Below are positions 32,589-44,298 of a stretch of DNA of 64,000 nt, one piece after another. The stretch comes from Limnanthes douglasii subsp. nivea (lineage: Eukaryota; Streptophyta; Magnoliopsida; Brassicales; Limnanthaceae). The notes below the pieces were generated by a model. The model worked only from the letters and a program-made list of their open reading frames with translations, had not been told where the DNA came from and ran no database searches. The position numbers and the translations under genes are program-made. How positions within the stretch are numbered: position 1 is the first letter of the stretch; each line of letters begins with the position of its first letter. The DNA is taken from assembly GCA_036936605.1 (NCBI GenBank), contig JAUPFV010000004.1, positions 184,406,807 through 184,470,806 of the forward strand. Direction: 5' to 3'.

Positions 32589-33416
32589 TTACGCCCATAA
32601 TACCTCTTGTAGATAACTTGACCATTTTCCTGCAACACCTTCCAAATTCTTTTTTAATCCTGATAAGATTATTCGATTAGCAACTTCAACTTGCCCATTA
32701 GCCTGAGGGTGGAAAGGAGAAGAAAAAGAGTGCTGGATTCCTTTGGAATTGTAAAATATCTTCATGACTTTATTATCAAATTGTGGCCCATTGTCTGTAA
32801 TGATTTTCCGGGGGATTCCAAATCTGCAACATATATTGGATAGAATAAATTTTATAACCGCCTTAGAAGTGGTTCCAACTAAGGGTGCTGCCTCTATCCA
32901 CTTTGAAAAATAGTCAACTGCCACTATTATCGTTCGATATCCTCCTGATGGCATGGGAAAAGGTCCAACCAAATCCAAATCCCATCTATAAAAAGGTATG
33001 GGTTGAGATATAGTCTCTATAGGAACCACTGGAACATGGATTTTATTCTCATACCTCTGACAAGGATCAGGCCTTTTAACTATCTCTTTGGCATCTGCCA
33101 TTATTGGTGGCCAGTAGTATCCTGCTAACAAGACTATTCTGGTCAAGGCCTTATAGCCACAATGTGCAGAGCTTTCTCCATCGTGTAGTTCGAAAAGAAT
33201 GTTTTGGGATTCTTCCAATTCTAAGCAACGCATGAGGGGTCTGCTGAAAGACTTCTTATAAAGAACTTCCCTTAATGTTAGGAAACTGCGAGCCTTATAC
33301 TTAATCTTCTTAGCCAAGTTTTTATCCGGAGGCAAAACTGTATCAGAAATAATATGAAAAATGTCATACCTCCAGTCTTTGGGTTGAACAACATATATGC
33401 TCATATTTTTTTCCAT
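32589..33416 (-). pseudogene. Tat-C integrase, 275 codons, best preserved pol piece in the window
   Basis: Zinc-binding region: LHDGESSAHCGYKAL, then RPDPCQRYEN, where the first Cys of the CxxC pair is Pro. DDE core: WDLDLVGPFP, IITDNGPQF and ANGQVEVANR keep Asp, Asp and Glu. The frame is open for 275 codons, far longer than the pol pieces of Tat-A or Tat-B. It encodes the enzyme that joins cDNA to the host. The lost Cys makes activity unlikely. Confidence 0.88.
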
Positions 33417-34366
33417 CCCCTTTACCCTTCTCTTGGTTTGAATCTATCGAGGGGAATTCTTGCATCAAGATCCACAGGTAAGCTTCAGAATAGGCTATGG
33501 TCGCTAAGGAGTCAGCCACAATATTCTCCGATCTAGGGACATGTTCGTATTGGATAGCCTTAAAGCGTGCAACAACTTCCCTTAGTATCAGCAAATATTT
33601 TACTAATTGCTCATTTTTTGCTTCAGATTGTCCTTGAGAATGATGAATTAGTAGTTGTGAATCACTCAACAATTAGACTCTCTTTGCCCCACATATAATG
33701 GCTAATCTTATACACGCTATGACTACTTTATATTCTGACTCATTATTGGAGGCTCTAAAACCAAAACATATAGCTTGAACATAGTATCACCGTAAGGCGA
33801 AGTTAAACAAATTTCGGCCTCACATCCCATGATACTAGGCCCGCTGTCTGTTCGGACTATCCATTCTCTTTTAGATTGGTTTGCTTGCCTTTGCTCAAAG
33901 GGCCTTTCAGTATAGAACTCTACTAAGAAATGAGCCACAACTTGAGCCTTGACTACAGTTTGGGGTGCAAAATTAATGTCATAATCACCCAGTTCGATTG
34001 ACCATTTGGAAAAGATTTTCGGTCAACAATCGAATGTGACTGGAAGTACGGTGTCATTTTTCTAATTGCGATTGCCAATGCCAAGGCTGACTTTTCTATC
34101 TTCAGATACCTCTTTTCTACTTCCAATAAACTTTTTCTTATAAAATATACCGGACGGGGGTAACTATCCACTTCTTTTACTAATACATCACTTACTGTAT
34201 ATTCCAACACAACTAAGTATATATAAAATCCCCCCCCCCCTTGAATAGGTTTGAACAACGTCTTAGGCGAAGATAAATGCTTCTTGATTTCAAGGAAAGC
34301 ATGTTCATATCGTGGAGACCAGTTAAAGTCTTTGGCATTTCTTAATACTTGGAAAATTGAGAACAC
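33364..34366 (-). pseudogene. Tat-C dual RNase H region
   Basis: First RNase H: 34366-33953 (SPRYEHAFLEIKKHLSSPK, VYFIRKSLLEVEKRYLKIEKSA, MTPYFQSHSI). The second, additional RNase H-like domain typical of Tat elements lies at 33938-33364 (WIVRTDSGPSIMG, LSDSQLLIHHSQG, ENIVADSLATIAYSEAYLWIL). The two are separated by frameshifts. A run of ten C residues near 34231-34240 disrupts the first domain. Confidence 0.85.
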
Positions 34367-35065
34367 ATGTCAGATGATCTTGAAATGAACCTAGTCAATG
34401 CAGCGAAACATCTGTTTAGTCTTTGAACCTCTTTAGTGCTTCGAGGAGGATCCATAGCCAACAAAGCATTTAGTTGATCAAGATCAGGCTGAATCCCTGA
34501 CATAACCCAAAAACATTCCAGATCGGACCCCAAAAACACACTTCTCCAGGTTCAATTTTAAATTGATGGTTTCTAAGTTTGGAAAAAGTTTATTGAAGGT
34601 CAGATACGTGTGCATCTTCCTCTAGGCTCTTCACCATCATGCTATCTATATATACTTTCATATTCCTTCAAATTTGACTAACAAAGTTTTTATTTACTAA
34701 CCTTTGATAAGTGGCCCAGCATTTTTCAATCCAAATGATATCATTTTGTAGCAATGAAGTCTTTTGTACGTAATAAATTTTTTGTGGTCAAGATCGTTCC
34801 GATCTACTTGTATCTGATTGTACCCTGAAAATACATCCAGAAAGGACAACAACTTGTTCCCAGAGGTAGAGTCCACTAACTGATCTATCTGGGGAACGAG
34901 ATAAGGATATTTGGGACATGATTTATTAAGATCAGTGAAGTCAATACACATGCGCCACTTGTCATTCTTTTTCTTGACTAGAACAGGGTTGGTAGTCCAC
35001 AAGAGGTACTGAGATTCTTTGATATGGCCCATTTTGGTCAGCCGGTCAACTTCTTGCACAATCAC
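34367..35065 (-). pseudogene. Tat-C reverse transcriptase
   Basis: The frame 35065-34697 contains EVDRLTKMGHIKESQYLLW, WRMCIDFTDLNKSCPK, FLDVFSGYNQIQVD and ISFGLKNAG. After a frameshift, the catalytic box reads Y-I-D-S at 34652-34641 instead of YIDD, so one metal-binding Asp is replaced by Ser. The thumb is at 34539-34342. Confidence 0.87.
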
Positions 35066-35800
35066 ATCTGTTTTTTCTTTAGAATGGACCTTCTTTTTTG
35101 TACAATTGGTCCAACATCGGTTTGAACCGACAACTTATGACAAATTACCTCGGCGGGTACTCCGGCTACATCACCCGTGCACCACACAAACACATGTAAA
35201 ATATCCGACAATGGTGATGTAACTTAGTACCAATCTTTGCCCTTGGCCATGCAATGGACTTCAACTTCATCTGTGGAAGGCTCCAATAACTACTATTCTT
35301 GGTTAATTTTGACTGCCTCCAAAGACTTTGAGGCAATAGCTGTCATATAACATTCTCTAGCCACCTTCTCACTGCTTCAGACAACACCTAGTTGTGCACC
35401 CACAACATACTTTAAGCACTAGTGGACAGTAGAAGCCACATCACGCATCCGGGAGGCCAAAATATTCCAAATATATCATTTGAAGATGTTGGGCAGCCAA
35501 CCACAACAAACAATAGCTTCACAATTTTCTTCAAAGTCCATTTACCCATCAATACCTCCTCCTCGAATTCACCAATTGCATCTACCGAAATGCTAGTGAA
35601 TCCACAATAGTTCTGTTTGAACGTTGAATAACCGAGGGGTTTTTCATATGTTTATAGGTATTTAAAAACAATACGTTTTTCGGGCTGCCCGTCTCAATTA
35701 GTAGACGTACAACATTTCCTCCTATTGACGCCCCTAACACCACGACGTCTTCATGGAGTCCCGCAATATCTCTCTAGTCATCCTCAACAAAAACTATGAA
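35066..35800 (-). pseudogene. Tat-C protease with altered active site
   Basis: The minus strand encodes VVRLLIETGSPKNVLF around 35675-35715. In all active aspartic proteases of this family the motif is D-T/S-G; here the Asp codon is GAG (Glu) at 35695-35693. The flanking sequence is otherwise family-like. The linker to RT is broken by stops. Confidence 0.75.
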
Positions 35801-37614
35801 CGAGCTGGAGTTTGGTATATATGTGTGGACATTATCCCATCCAATTGAGTAGTCAAATTGTTGACATGTCTCTTCCTAGAATAATTTAAGGGTGCAGTCA
35901 TAGTGTCTCCCCCAAATATAGTTAAAGACTCAAAGTATTTAACCAGACCGGAGACAATGTCAGTCTTGTCCACTATCACCCCTACCTTATTCCGACCCGA
36001 ATCCGGATCAAGGTACTCATAATTCACATCAAACATTTCAATAATCATCATGGTATCCTCTTCCCTCGACATTTCAGGAGCTGTCGAATGAGTCGTTCGA
36101 GGAGTATTTGTGATAGATGATGTGTTATTTGGCATGTTCCCCCCTTGTTTTTTAACAGAAGCCCCCAATTTACCCATTTCAATGAGATTCTGCTTTAATG
36201 CTATGCAATCATAGGTATCATGCCCCACGTCGTTATGGTATTTACAGAAATGGTTACTCCAGGTTTCCGAAGGAGACTGTAGTGCGGTCGACATTCTAAA
36301 GTGTACATCATTTTTAGTTTTATCATATATCGTAGCCATACTTTCTCCCAATTCAGCAAACCATTCAGGTTGAACCCAAGGTCCCCTTTTACTTAAGGTC
36401 CCCTTTTACTTCTAACCTGTCGGTTCTAGTTGGATTGATTCTGCCTGGGCCGATGAGACTCCTGTCCAGTTTCCTTTGACCTATAACCGGACTGGGTAGT
36501 CGTTTGAGGTGTTGATGCAGTAGTTGCAAATCAAACCTGGTTCAACAGGCCTCCAAAGGTCATAGCTTTCTTCCGAGTTACATAATCAACCAAGTTACTC
36601 AACTAAACCCGTGCCTCAAAGAGGCAATCACAAGTTGTTCAAAGCAGTCAGCCAACCTATTTTTTATATTTACAAACCTACTAATGTATTCTTTTAAGGA
36701 CTCATTCGGCTCTTGGGCACAATGACTAATTGTGTCACCATTTCCCTTAAACTCCTTGCTTCCAACAAATTGCCTCCAGAACGCAACCCAAAATATATCA
36801 AATTTGTTTTATAGACCCCCGAGGGATATTATTATACCATTTGAGGGCACTTTACTTAAAGGTTTGAGATAAAACCCTACATAGTAGTTTGTCATCATCA
36901 TCACAGTTCATCATGAAGTTTTTAAATTGTTCAAGATGATTGTCCGGATTTTTACTTCCATCATACTTCTCCATCTTGGAACTATCAAATCTTTTGGGAA
37001 GATGCTCGAGAAGCATTTTTGAAGACAAAGATGATTGCCTTTAATTTTGGCTACGACTAAACATAATATCCTCATTCGGAGTAGCAAAAATACTAGGTTC
37101 GGATTGGAAAGCAAATGGATCAATCATCAACCGGTCAATATACTGATCAACCGATCTTTTTATTTTTTCTTGATGTTTTTTTAGCCTGCCGTGCCTATCC
37201 CTTTTTCTTGAATGCTTCTTAGTCAGCCTTATTTTCTTCTTTAATCGACCTTTATCACTACGGGATGAGACTGACTCATGAACCTCTGAATCATTTGATG
37301 AACTACTAGATGACTCGAATGTGGAACTCCATTCGTTTGGATCGATGCGTTTTCTTCGAGCTGAAGTGAGTCGGTATGGACTGCTCATTTTCACCAGGAT
37401 TTTCAGTAGGATGCAGTGCTGACGCACTAGAATTTTCTTTAATTCCCTTTTCTGCTTGTTTGTGGGCCCTTAAAGCCTTAATTTTAGCCCTTTGCTGATC
37501 ACGCTCTTTTTGCATGGACTGTTTTTCATTACCGTTATAATTGAGACGAGACACACTAGTGTGCTCATTTAATCCTTCCACCTCCGGAGATGGAGCATTT
37601 TGTACATTCGGATC
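35801..37614 (-). pseudogene. Tat-C gag
   Basis: Starts MDPNVQNAPSPEVEG at 37614. The N-terminal part is Lys/Glu-rich and Ser-rich (37427-37041). The capsid region is near 36850-37100 (out of frame in places), a CCHC-like knuckle CKYHNDVGHDTYDC lies near 36235, and the late segment 36351-35794 ends at the protease junction. Domain order and spacing match Tat-D gag. Confidence 0.85.
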
Positions 37615-37668
37615 CATCCAGAATGATTTTTTTTTTTGTTTTCAATCTATAACTCAGGCACCGTCATC

Positions 37669-37686
37669 TCCCACTCTGGTCGCCAA
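37669..37686 (-). other. Tat-C primer-binding site
   Basis: The minus strand reads TGGCGACCAGAGTGGGA, three bases inside the 5' LTR. It is the same type as in Tat-D and Tat-A, with small differences. Confidence 0.85.
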
Positions 37687-37689
37687 TCT

Positions 37690-37978
37690 TGTGAGGATAA
37701 TTTGTGACTTGAAGGATTTTTAGAGATTTTGAGAATTGAATCTTATTTAATTTGAGTAGAGAGTAGTGAGATAAAGGAGGGGTGTTCTTGTATTTAATGT
37801 TTTATGAAAAGTCCAACCTCTTAAATGAAGTTGGTTGGGGTATTTATACTAATTTTGTGCCCATGGGCCTTGTGCGTCGGACCTCGGATCCGGTTTAATA
37901 TTAGCAAACAGCTGAGTCACGTATTGACTGGTCAATTTTTTTATTAATTTGCATAGTTCAAGATTTTCCCCAACTGCC
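37690..37978 (-). repeat. Tat-C 5' LTR, truncated
   Basis: Matches the first 290 bp of 31190-31714 (in + coordinates), then diverges abruptly after GTTCAAGATTTTCCCCAAC. The missing part is the outer, U3 half of the LTR, so this copy has lost its promoter end. Confidence 0.85.
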
Positions 37979-39500
37979 CCTCTGGTGTTCATAGGTGTGT
38001 CGTTCCAAAAAGATCCGACCCTATTAGATTAGATGAAACGATAAATAGGGAGGTCTTGCCAAGAAATTTGATGTGCGTCGCTCGAAGTGATGGAGTACTT
38101 CAATTGAGTTATCCATCTACAGAGGCAATATTTCAAGCCATAAAATTAAGTTTTCATTTGAAGAGTATCCTTGGATTTTATTACAGGAGAGTCCTTCAAT
38201 TCTAACTCCGTCAAAGCAGTGTAAGTATGCAGAAGAAGTTTTTGTCACACCGGATGTAATTCGAAGCGATTGGACAACTGATATCCTGAATTTCTTGTTA
38301 AGAGGTACGTTGCCTGAAGATGTGCAACTGCTAAAAACTTAAAGTATAAAGCTCAAGACTATGTTGTATTGGATGAGGTATTATACAAGAAATACTTGAG
38401 TAGGTCATTATTGCGTTGTCTGAAAAACACGAGTCTTAGGAAATTTTGTAAGAATTACATGATGGTGAAGGTTCAGCACATTGAGGGTTCAAGGTATTGA
38501 CACGTCGATTTTGTTCGCACATTATTATTGGCACTCGATTATGAACAGTGTTAAAAGTTTGGTTTGAGGTTGCGATACTTGTCAGCGATTTTCCAATTCT
38601 ATTTATAAACCTGCAATTCCACTTGTGTGCATTACCGAAGCCATCCGTTTTAACAAATGAGGAATAGATTTGGTCGGACCGCTGCCTATGACTTTTGGAG
38701 AATTCCAAATGATTATTGCGGTAGTGTATTAGTTTCCAGAATGGGCAAAGGATGAGCCATTGTCTGGAACAAAATCCAAGGATGTTATTGAGTTTATAGT
38801 AAATAATATTTGGTGCCGCTCTGGGGTTCCTCAAATAATCACCACAAATAATGGTCCTCGGTTCAAGAATAGAAAAATGGCTTCTTTCCGTGCTTCGGGA
38901 GGTATTTACACAATGTTTTTCAACATTTTTTCATCCCCAAGTAAATGGACAGGTGGAGGTCACAAATAGATCTATTTTGGAAGGTTTGAAGAAGAATCTG
39001 ACAGGGGCTCTGGGAATGGCCTAACTATTTGCAAGAGGCGTTATGGGCTTATAAAAAAACTCCTAAAGAGCTCACTAAAAAAACTCTTTTGTATTGGTAT
39101 ATGGTATGGATGCTATTAGTCCTGGAGAATCTACATTACCCGTCTTATAGAGTACTTCAATATTCCAAGAACCTGAATGACGAAGCAAAAATAGTAGATT
39201 TGGATTTGATTGAGGAAAAAGAGCTAAAGCACGTTTGAATCTGACTCATTATCAAACTCTGATGAGGAGTCGATATAATTCGAAAGTAAAAATGAAGGAT
39301 TTCAAGGTTGGTGATATAGTCTTAAGAAAAGTATTCCTCCATACAAAGGATAAATACCTTAGGAAAATGGCCCCGAATTGGGAAGGTTCATATATGGTTG
39401 TGGAAAGAACAAACCGAGTTCTTATCGCCTTTGTGATGTGCATGGTTGGATGATTAAACATCCTTGGAATGTACAACATCTGAAATTGTATCGGGAATAA
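37979..39500 (+). pseudogene. Tat-A second RNase H remnant and integrase
   Basis: Tat-A resumes here after Tat-C. The piece near 38120 (EAIFQAIKLSFH) corresponds to ETMIQSIKFGFH of Tat-B at 47965 and is followed at once by sequence matching Tat-B 48255, so about 270 bp of the additional RNase H is deleted. Integrase follows: a zinc-binding remnant near 38460, a DDE-core segment IITTNNGPRFKN (Asp of TDNG lost), HPQVNGQVEVTNRS and the C-terminal KVKMKDFKVGDIVLRKVF with MAPNWEGSYMVVERT at about 39270-39410. Many stops. Confidence 0.82.
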
Positions 39501-39754
39501 TTTTGTATTTTGAAAAATATTGTGAATAATTGAGACAGTTTTTCCTACCATGTTGGCCCATGGAGGTTTTAATGAGGTGCAATGTAAGCATTAGAAGTTA
39601 TCAATAAAATCTTTTTTGGTAAATGGTTATTTAAATATAAGTATTCAAATTATTTTGGTAACTAGTCTAAGATTGATCATCTTTGAAGTTGACCAAGAGT
39701 AACTATTCCGAAGTGTTATATGTTTATTTTAAACACTTTTCGAAGAAGCAGTCA

Positions 39755-39940
39755 TATTCGAAATACTACGTTCTCTAAACGCACTATATTATTCGAAGTG
39801 CTACGTTATCTAAACACACTATAATATTCGATGTGCTATGTTTTTTAAACGCACTATATTATTCGAAATGCTACATTTTCTAAACGCACTATATTATTCG
39901 AAGTGCTACATTTTCTAAAACGCATTGTATTATTTAAGTG
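39755..39940 (+). repeat. 35-36 bp minisatellite, five units, in Tat-A
   Basis: ATTCG starts at 39755, 39791, 39826, 39861 and 39896, and a degenerate one at about 39932. The unit contains ATTCGAAGTGCTACGTT and TCTAAACGCACTATATT. It lies between pol and the antisense gene. Tat-B has a diverged version at the same relative place. Confidence 0.93.
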
Positions 39941-40261
39941 CATTACATGGATTTTATGTGTTAACATTCTTTAAAAACGCCAATGAAGTTTGAAGTTCTA
40001 GTATCTTCATTTGAAAAATTATAAGTTTGATTATGATATACATTGCATTTCGAGGCAAACATGACTTGTTTTTATAAACTTATAAGTTTAAAAGAAATAA
40101 GAATATAGGAGAAACAAATTACTTCTTCATTAAAATTAATCCGATGATAACAATACAGGTTTTTGAATGCTAAGCAAAAAAGAATTCATCAAAAGCAACT
40201 CATCATACAAAATTTATATAGCAAGTAGAAACAAAAAAAAGCTAAAAAATTACTTAAGACA

Positions 40262-43240
40262 ACTCCTCTTGCTTAGAAGCACTTTCCTCTAACTCTGCTT
40301 CTTTGGAGGAATCGATGGGCACAAAGTCAAACGCCTAATAAGACGGTTCTCAGTGGGAATTAACTCCAAATGTTTTGAAAGATTGGCCTATGGAAACGTG
40401 GCATGAATATCACAGAGCAGATTAATATATTTCTGCTCCTCGGCGTTCTTAATGGGAGCCGGCATGTCCTTTCCACATTCTTCCTTGACAGCCTTCACAA
40501 CAATTCTTTTTTCAACCTCGAATTGATCTTTAAGATCATCTATGTTTTGTTTTAGTCTTTTCATCATCACTCTTTTTAGAGATTGTTATTTATGAGAAGT
40601 GTTGAGCTCTTCTATCTCATTCATGTGTGCATATCTGAGATGGTTTTTCAAATGAATGATGCCTTGGAATCAGATTTACCAGCTTGGAATCCATAAAAAG
40701 GATCCTTCATAGTTTTACCAAAATTTTCCCTCTAATATTTTCTGCTGCAACATATTTCTTATATCGAACCATGGACTTAGCCATGGTCTCCAACTAGTGT
40801 CAGGAAGATTCCACTTCTTTGCTCAACTTTTTTGCTGTAGTTCGAAGATCAGTAAATGGTTAAAGAGCAAGTCTCACCTCTTCAGATGGTTCTTCAACAG
40901 ACATAAGTCTTGGATTGACGTAGGGCATCAGAGTAGAGGTCGACGATGGCAAAGCATTTTATGATCTAGTCAGTTTAGGAAGAAAATAGGTACTCACTTC
41001 ACCAAGTTGATGCGATTGATCTTGAATATCTTGAACACATGGATCCATATTTCTCTCAAGCTTTTGAGACTGTTCTATGTTGATGAAGCTGTTAGGATCA
41101 AAGTGATCGTCTCCTCGATCATTATCTCTTGCAATTTCTCTTTGCTGATCGTCTCCCTGGTCATTGTCTCATGCAGTTTCTCTTTGCTGATCTTCCACCT
41201 CAATGATTTCATCCGCTTCGGAAGGTAGCACTTCCTGAATTGTCTCTGTATTTTTTTCTTCTCTTTGTGGTTGTATTTTGGACATGTTCTTCTTTTTCTT
41301 TGAAGCAACAGTTTTCTTTCTTTTTGGTGAAGGTTCAACCTCCACTCCCTTTTCAATAATAGGAAGGTTTCCTTCTGTCGCCTTTCTCTTTTCCTTTGAC
41401 TGCGACATCAGATTCTCTGAGGGGCTAGCACCAGATGTGCTAGCTGCTATTTTATTCTTTTCCCCTTCTTCTTCAAAGGAAAATAGTTGTGTGATCTATT
41501 TCGAACTGGAAGATGCACCTTACCATCAGGTGCCACTAATCTCTTCACAACTAATATTGGATTTGGGGGCTCCTTGGATTTTCAGGGAAGTCGGCACCCA
41601 GTGTAATTCCCCACAAATGGTTTTTGATAAAGTTAATAGGCAGAAAAACTGAGTGGAACCTATTTCCCCACATTTTTCTGCCCAAGTTGCCAACTTGGCA
41701 AAAATGTATTTAGCGTCCTTTTGACGAAGTTTGTATCGCACTAAAATTTCTGGATACGGTACAAATATAAGCAAAATATAAAAGCAAAATGATTAAAGCA
41801 ACGATAAAAACTAGAAGAGCAAAGAAGTTTAATGTTACTCCTCCAAACGAGGTTAAGTCATGATGGGGTCTCCTCGGATATTTCCTTTCTATTCTCCCAA
41901 GTGCAGATCTGAAGAAATTTTTTTGTTTCCAAAACTTGTAAGCCTCGAGTAGGTCATCAATAATCTTAAGGTCATCATCAAGATTAAGATAGTAAAAAGT
42001 CTCAATGAAGTCTTGAATAGAAAGGGAATTTTTGGCAAGTCTGGAGGCCATGGCTATAGATAAGAGGGTGAACCATTGATTGGCTGTGGCTTGCATGGGA
42101 CAAAGGTAGAGGAGCTCGAAATATTCCACTACCATTGGGTCTATTAGAAATCAAAGACCCCGATTAATAATTTCAGGATACACCACTAACTCATCCTTTA
42201 CATAGTCAAGTGGTGTCTCTCCATATTTTGGAAACCAACGCACGATATTACGTGGAATTCTCTATTTCTTATTCAAAGAGGCAGCTTGGGACTTTGGACA
42301 GTAGATGTATAGAAAATTGTTTAGTGCCAATATGTATTATGGGAGGAGTGACTTCAAATTTTCACCTATTGAAGCAACAAGCTCTTGAGATAGTTCAATA
42401 GAAGCTTTCTTTTTTCCTTCTCTTTTCTTCGGTGCTCTTGTTTTCTTCGAGGCATCATCCTCTGCATAAGATTAACTATCTTTCGAAGTGTCATACTCAG
42501 TATCAGTTTCAACATTGGATTGAGTAGCCTCAGAATTAATTTATTCATCGGAAGCCTCATCCCTAAGTTGAGGAGGGTTGGAAGTCGAGGTTGGCTCCCT
42601 TTGTTCTTCATTTGAGGGATTTTGCTGAGAATTTGTAATTATCTCACCAACTTATCTCATGGAAGAAGAAGAAGGTGAAGTGTTGTCAGCATCGTCTCCC
42701 ATATCTATAAAGGTTTTTTTTTATGAATGTTTTGAGGGAGGTGAGGTTTTGGATGGACTTGAGGAGTTTCCTTGCGCAGTTGTCAAGGAGATTCAGAGTT
42801 GAGAAGAGATGGAATTTCTTATGCTTTTCATCAAGAAGATGTGACTTGAGTTACTTTTAATTTGTGGTGAATTCAAAGAATGGATGTTGTAAAAGAAATT
42901 CAAGGAGGCGACTTAGTTGGTGATGGTAAAGTTCGAGGCGATTTTGGTGTCTGGGTTTTTTATGATTGACTTTCTTTTGGGATAGATGAATTTGAAAATA
43001 CAAGAGGATTTCGATTTAGATCAAAATTACGGTAATATATAATTTAAGTGGAGAATCAAGGAGCGTTCCTTATTACTCCAGCTGCTCTATATTCTTCAGC
43101 CCTCCCACTTATGCAAAAGTAATCGTAAGCTCCAAAATGGAGTTTCTATTTATCAGGAGAGTTTGATGTTCTAGGTTTTTTGGCTCTTGATTTCTTGGTT
43201 TTGGATGCTTTCTCATATATTGAATTAAAGGTTGGGTGGT
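40262..43240 (-). pseudogene. Tat-A antisense gene (aORF), unknown function
   Basis: Minus-strand coding sequence between pol and the 3' LTR, homologous to the one in Tat-B. In its own 5'-3' order: YDYFCISGRAEEYRAA (about 43130), MGDDADNTSPSSSS (ATG at 42702), a Lys/Glu-rich basic stretch (42611-42366), then the best conserved block PMVVEYFELLYLCPMQATAN with QWFTLLSIAMASRL (42135-42010), a Lys-rich segment (41408-41075) and a coiled-coil-like end (MMMKRLKQNIDDLKDQFEVEKR; 40570-40388) before IHATFP. Extra antisense ORFs at this place are known in Tat-lineage elements (for example Grande). The protein's role is unknown. Stops and frameshifts are frequent. Confidence 0.75.
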
Positions 43241-43647
43241 GAATTTCAGTTTTCTGGTGAAAGTAGCTTAAAGATTGAAGATTCAAATGAAGGTAGTCAA
43301 TAGATTTCTAGTGTAACCAGACTCTCTCTCTAGAAATATATTCATGAAGCAAGTTATGGCACATATAAGTGTTTATGGAACACATAAGTATTTATAGAAG
43401 GAAAGAAAAGAGAGAGAAGTTGGAGAAGTGGAAGAGGTGGAAGAAGCAATTGGTCAGAATTCAAAACGGCTACGTGAAGATGAAAGCTTGACACCTACCA
43501 CTCGGCAGGCCTAGTAGCACACCTAATACTTAGTGAATCATTCACATTTTGTCTGTCGCTTTGAATGTTTATGACCATTATGAAATTAGTTTTATGTTTT
43601 CATATGAAAATATTCAAAGTGTTGACAAAAATGTTGAATTGACTTTG

Positions 43648-43675
43648 AAGCAAGTATATCTGAAGATACATTTAA

Positions 43676-43715
<40 letters not shown>

Positions 43716-43740
43716 TTAAATGTATCTTCAGATATACTTG

Positions 43741-43743
<3 letters not shown>
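43648..43743. repeat. Perfect 33-bp inverted repeat around a TA core
   Basis: The left arm 43648-43680 starts AAGCAAGTATATCTGAAGAT and the right arm 43711-43743 is its exact reverse complement. The 30 bp between are TA repeats, so the whole 96 bp can form one uninterrupted hairpin. A further (TA)n tract follows. Confidence 0.95.

Positions 43744-43819
<76 letters not shown>
43744..43819. repeat. (TA)n microsatellite
   Basis: About 37 TA units directly after the palindrome. The stretch 43820-43980 that follows is non-coding. Confidence 0.95.
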
Positions 43820-43821
<2 letters not shown>

Positions 43822-43980
43822 GAAGTGATTTTGAGGATTTCTTTGATCCGAGGACTATCTGTGTTGTCAAGAAAAAAATATTATTTAATTGAAAGCAGAC
43901 TGGGCTTTAGTAAGAGCGATTACTTTATGTTGTCAAAGATTTCCGATGACAACTAGTTCTCATTCATTAATCTTCATAAG

Positions 43981-43995
43981 AACTAGAGGGGCTAT
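43981..43995 (+). other. Tat-A polypurine tract
   Basis: AACTAGAGGGGCTAT lies directly before the 3' LTR. Tat-B has AACTAGGGGGCTAC at the same place. Confidence 0.75.
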
Positions 43996-44293
43996 TAATA
44001 AGAATATAAACTATTGAGGATTAAAATTTAATAATTAAAGTCTTGTACTAATAATTGTATAGATACAAGACAAATTTTGGTCTAGTTGTAAAGATGGGGG
44101 GTTAAAATACAATTAACTGAGTTTTGTAACAACTTCAGTTATTCTAACTCTGTTTTCCTATATATAAAGGCAAATGCTGAATTGAATGGCATAAGACTTT
44201 CATTTGGTAAACTGTCTTATTTTACTTAACTTTCTCTCTCTAACACGAACTTCTCTTTTCACCTCTCTTTAGAATCAGATTTCATTAACACCA
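43996..44293 (+). repeat. Tat-A 3' LTR
   Basis: Pairs with 26812-27107. It keeps the TATA box (TATATAAAGG at 44161) and ends ACACCA, followed by the TTATA duplication. Confidence 0.92.
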
Positions 44294-44298
44294 TTATA

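Larger units (their letters stand above)
31190..37978 (-). mobile_element. Tat-C: reverse-oriented Tat element inserted in Tat-A
   Basis: A minus-strand Ty3/gypsy element of about 6.8 kb. Its 3' LTR is at 31190-31714, its 5' LTR at 37690-37978 and its primer-binding site at 37669-37686. Gag, protease, RT, RNase H and integrase run from right to left. It splits the Tat-A RNase H. The 5' LTR is truncated: its match to the 525-bp 3' LTR stops after about 290 bp. It lacks the antisense gene of Tat-A and Tat-B. Its gag resembles Tat-D, so it belongs to a different Tat subfamily from its host element. Confidence 0.9.
26812..44293 (+). mobile_element. Tat-A: Tat-lineage Ty3/gypsy element with antisense gene, split by Tat-C
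   Basis: Complete LTR retrotransposon with LTRs at 26812-27107 and 43996-44293 and an exact 5-bp target duplication TTATA (26807-26811 and 44294-44298). It carries a Tat-type primer-binding site, gag, protease, RT and RNase H, then the reverse-oriented Tat-C insertion (31190 to about 37978), then the end of RNase H, integrase, a short tandem repeat, an antisense gene of about 3 kb, a large palindrome, a polypurine tract and the 3' LTR. By eye the LTRs differ at roughly 15% of positions, so it is old. Without Tat-C it would be about 10.7 kb. Confidence 0.92.

Noticed and set aside
39755..39940. Regularly spaced short repeats that could suggest a CRISPR array
   Set aside because: Units are directly adjacent without unique spacers, no cas genes are present, and the surroundings are plant retrotransposons. 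It is a minisatellite.
43720..43956. ORF with a long Ile-Tyr repeat
   Set aside because: It is translation of the (TA)n microsatellite.
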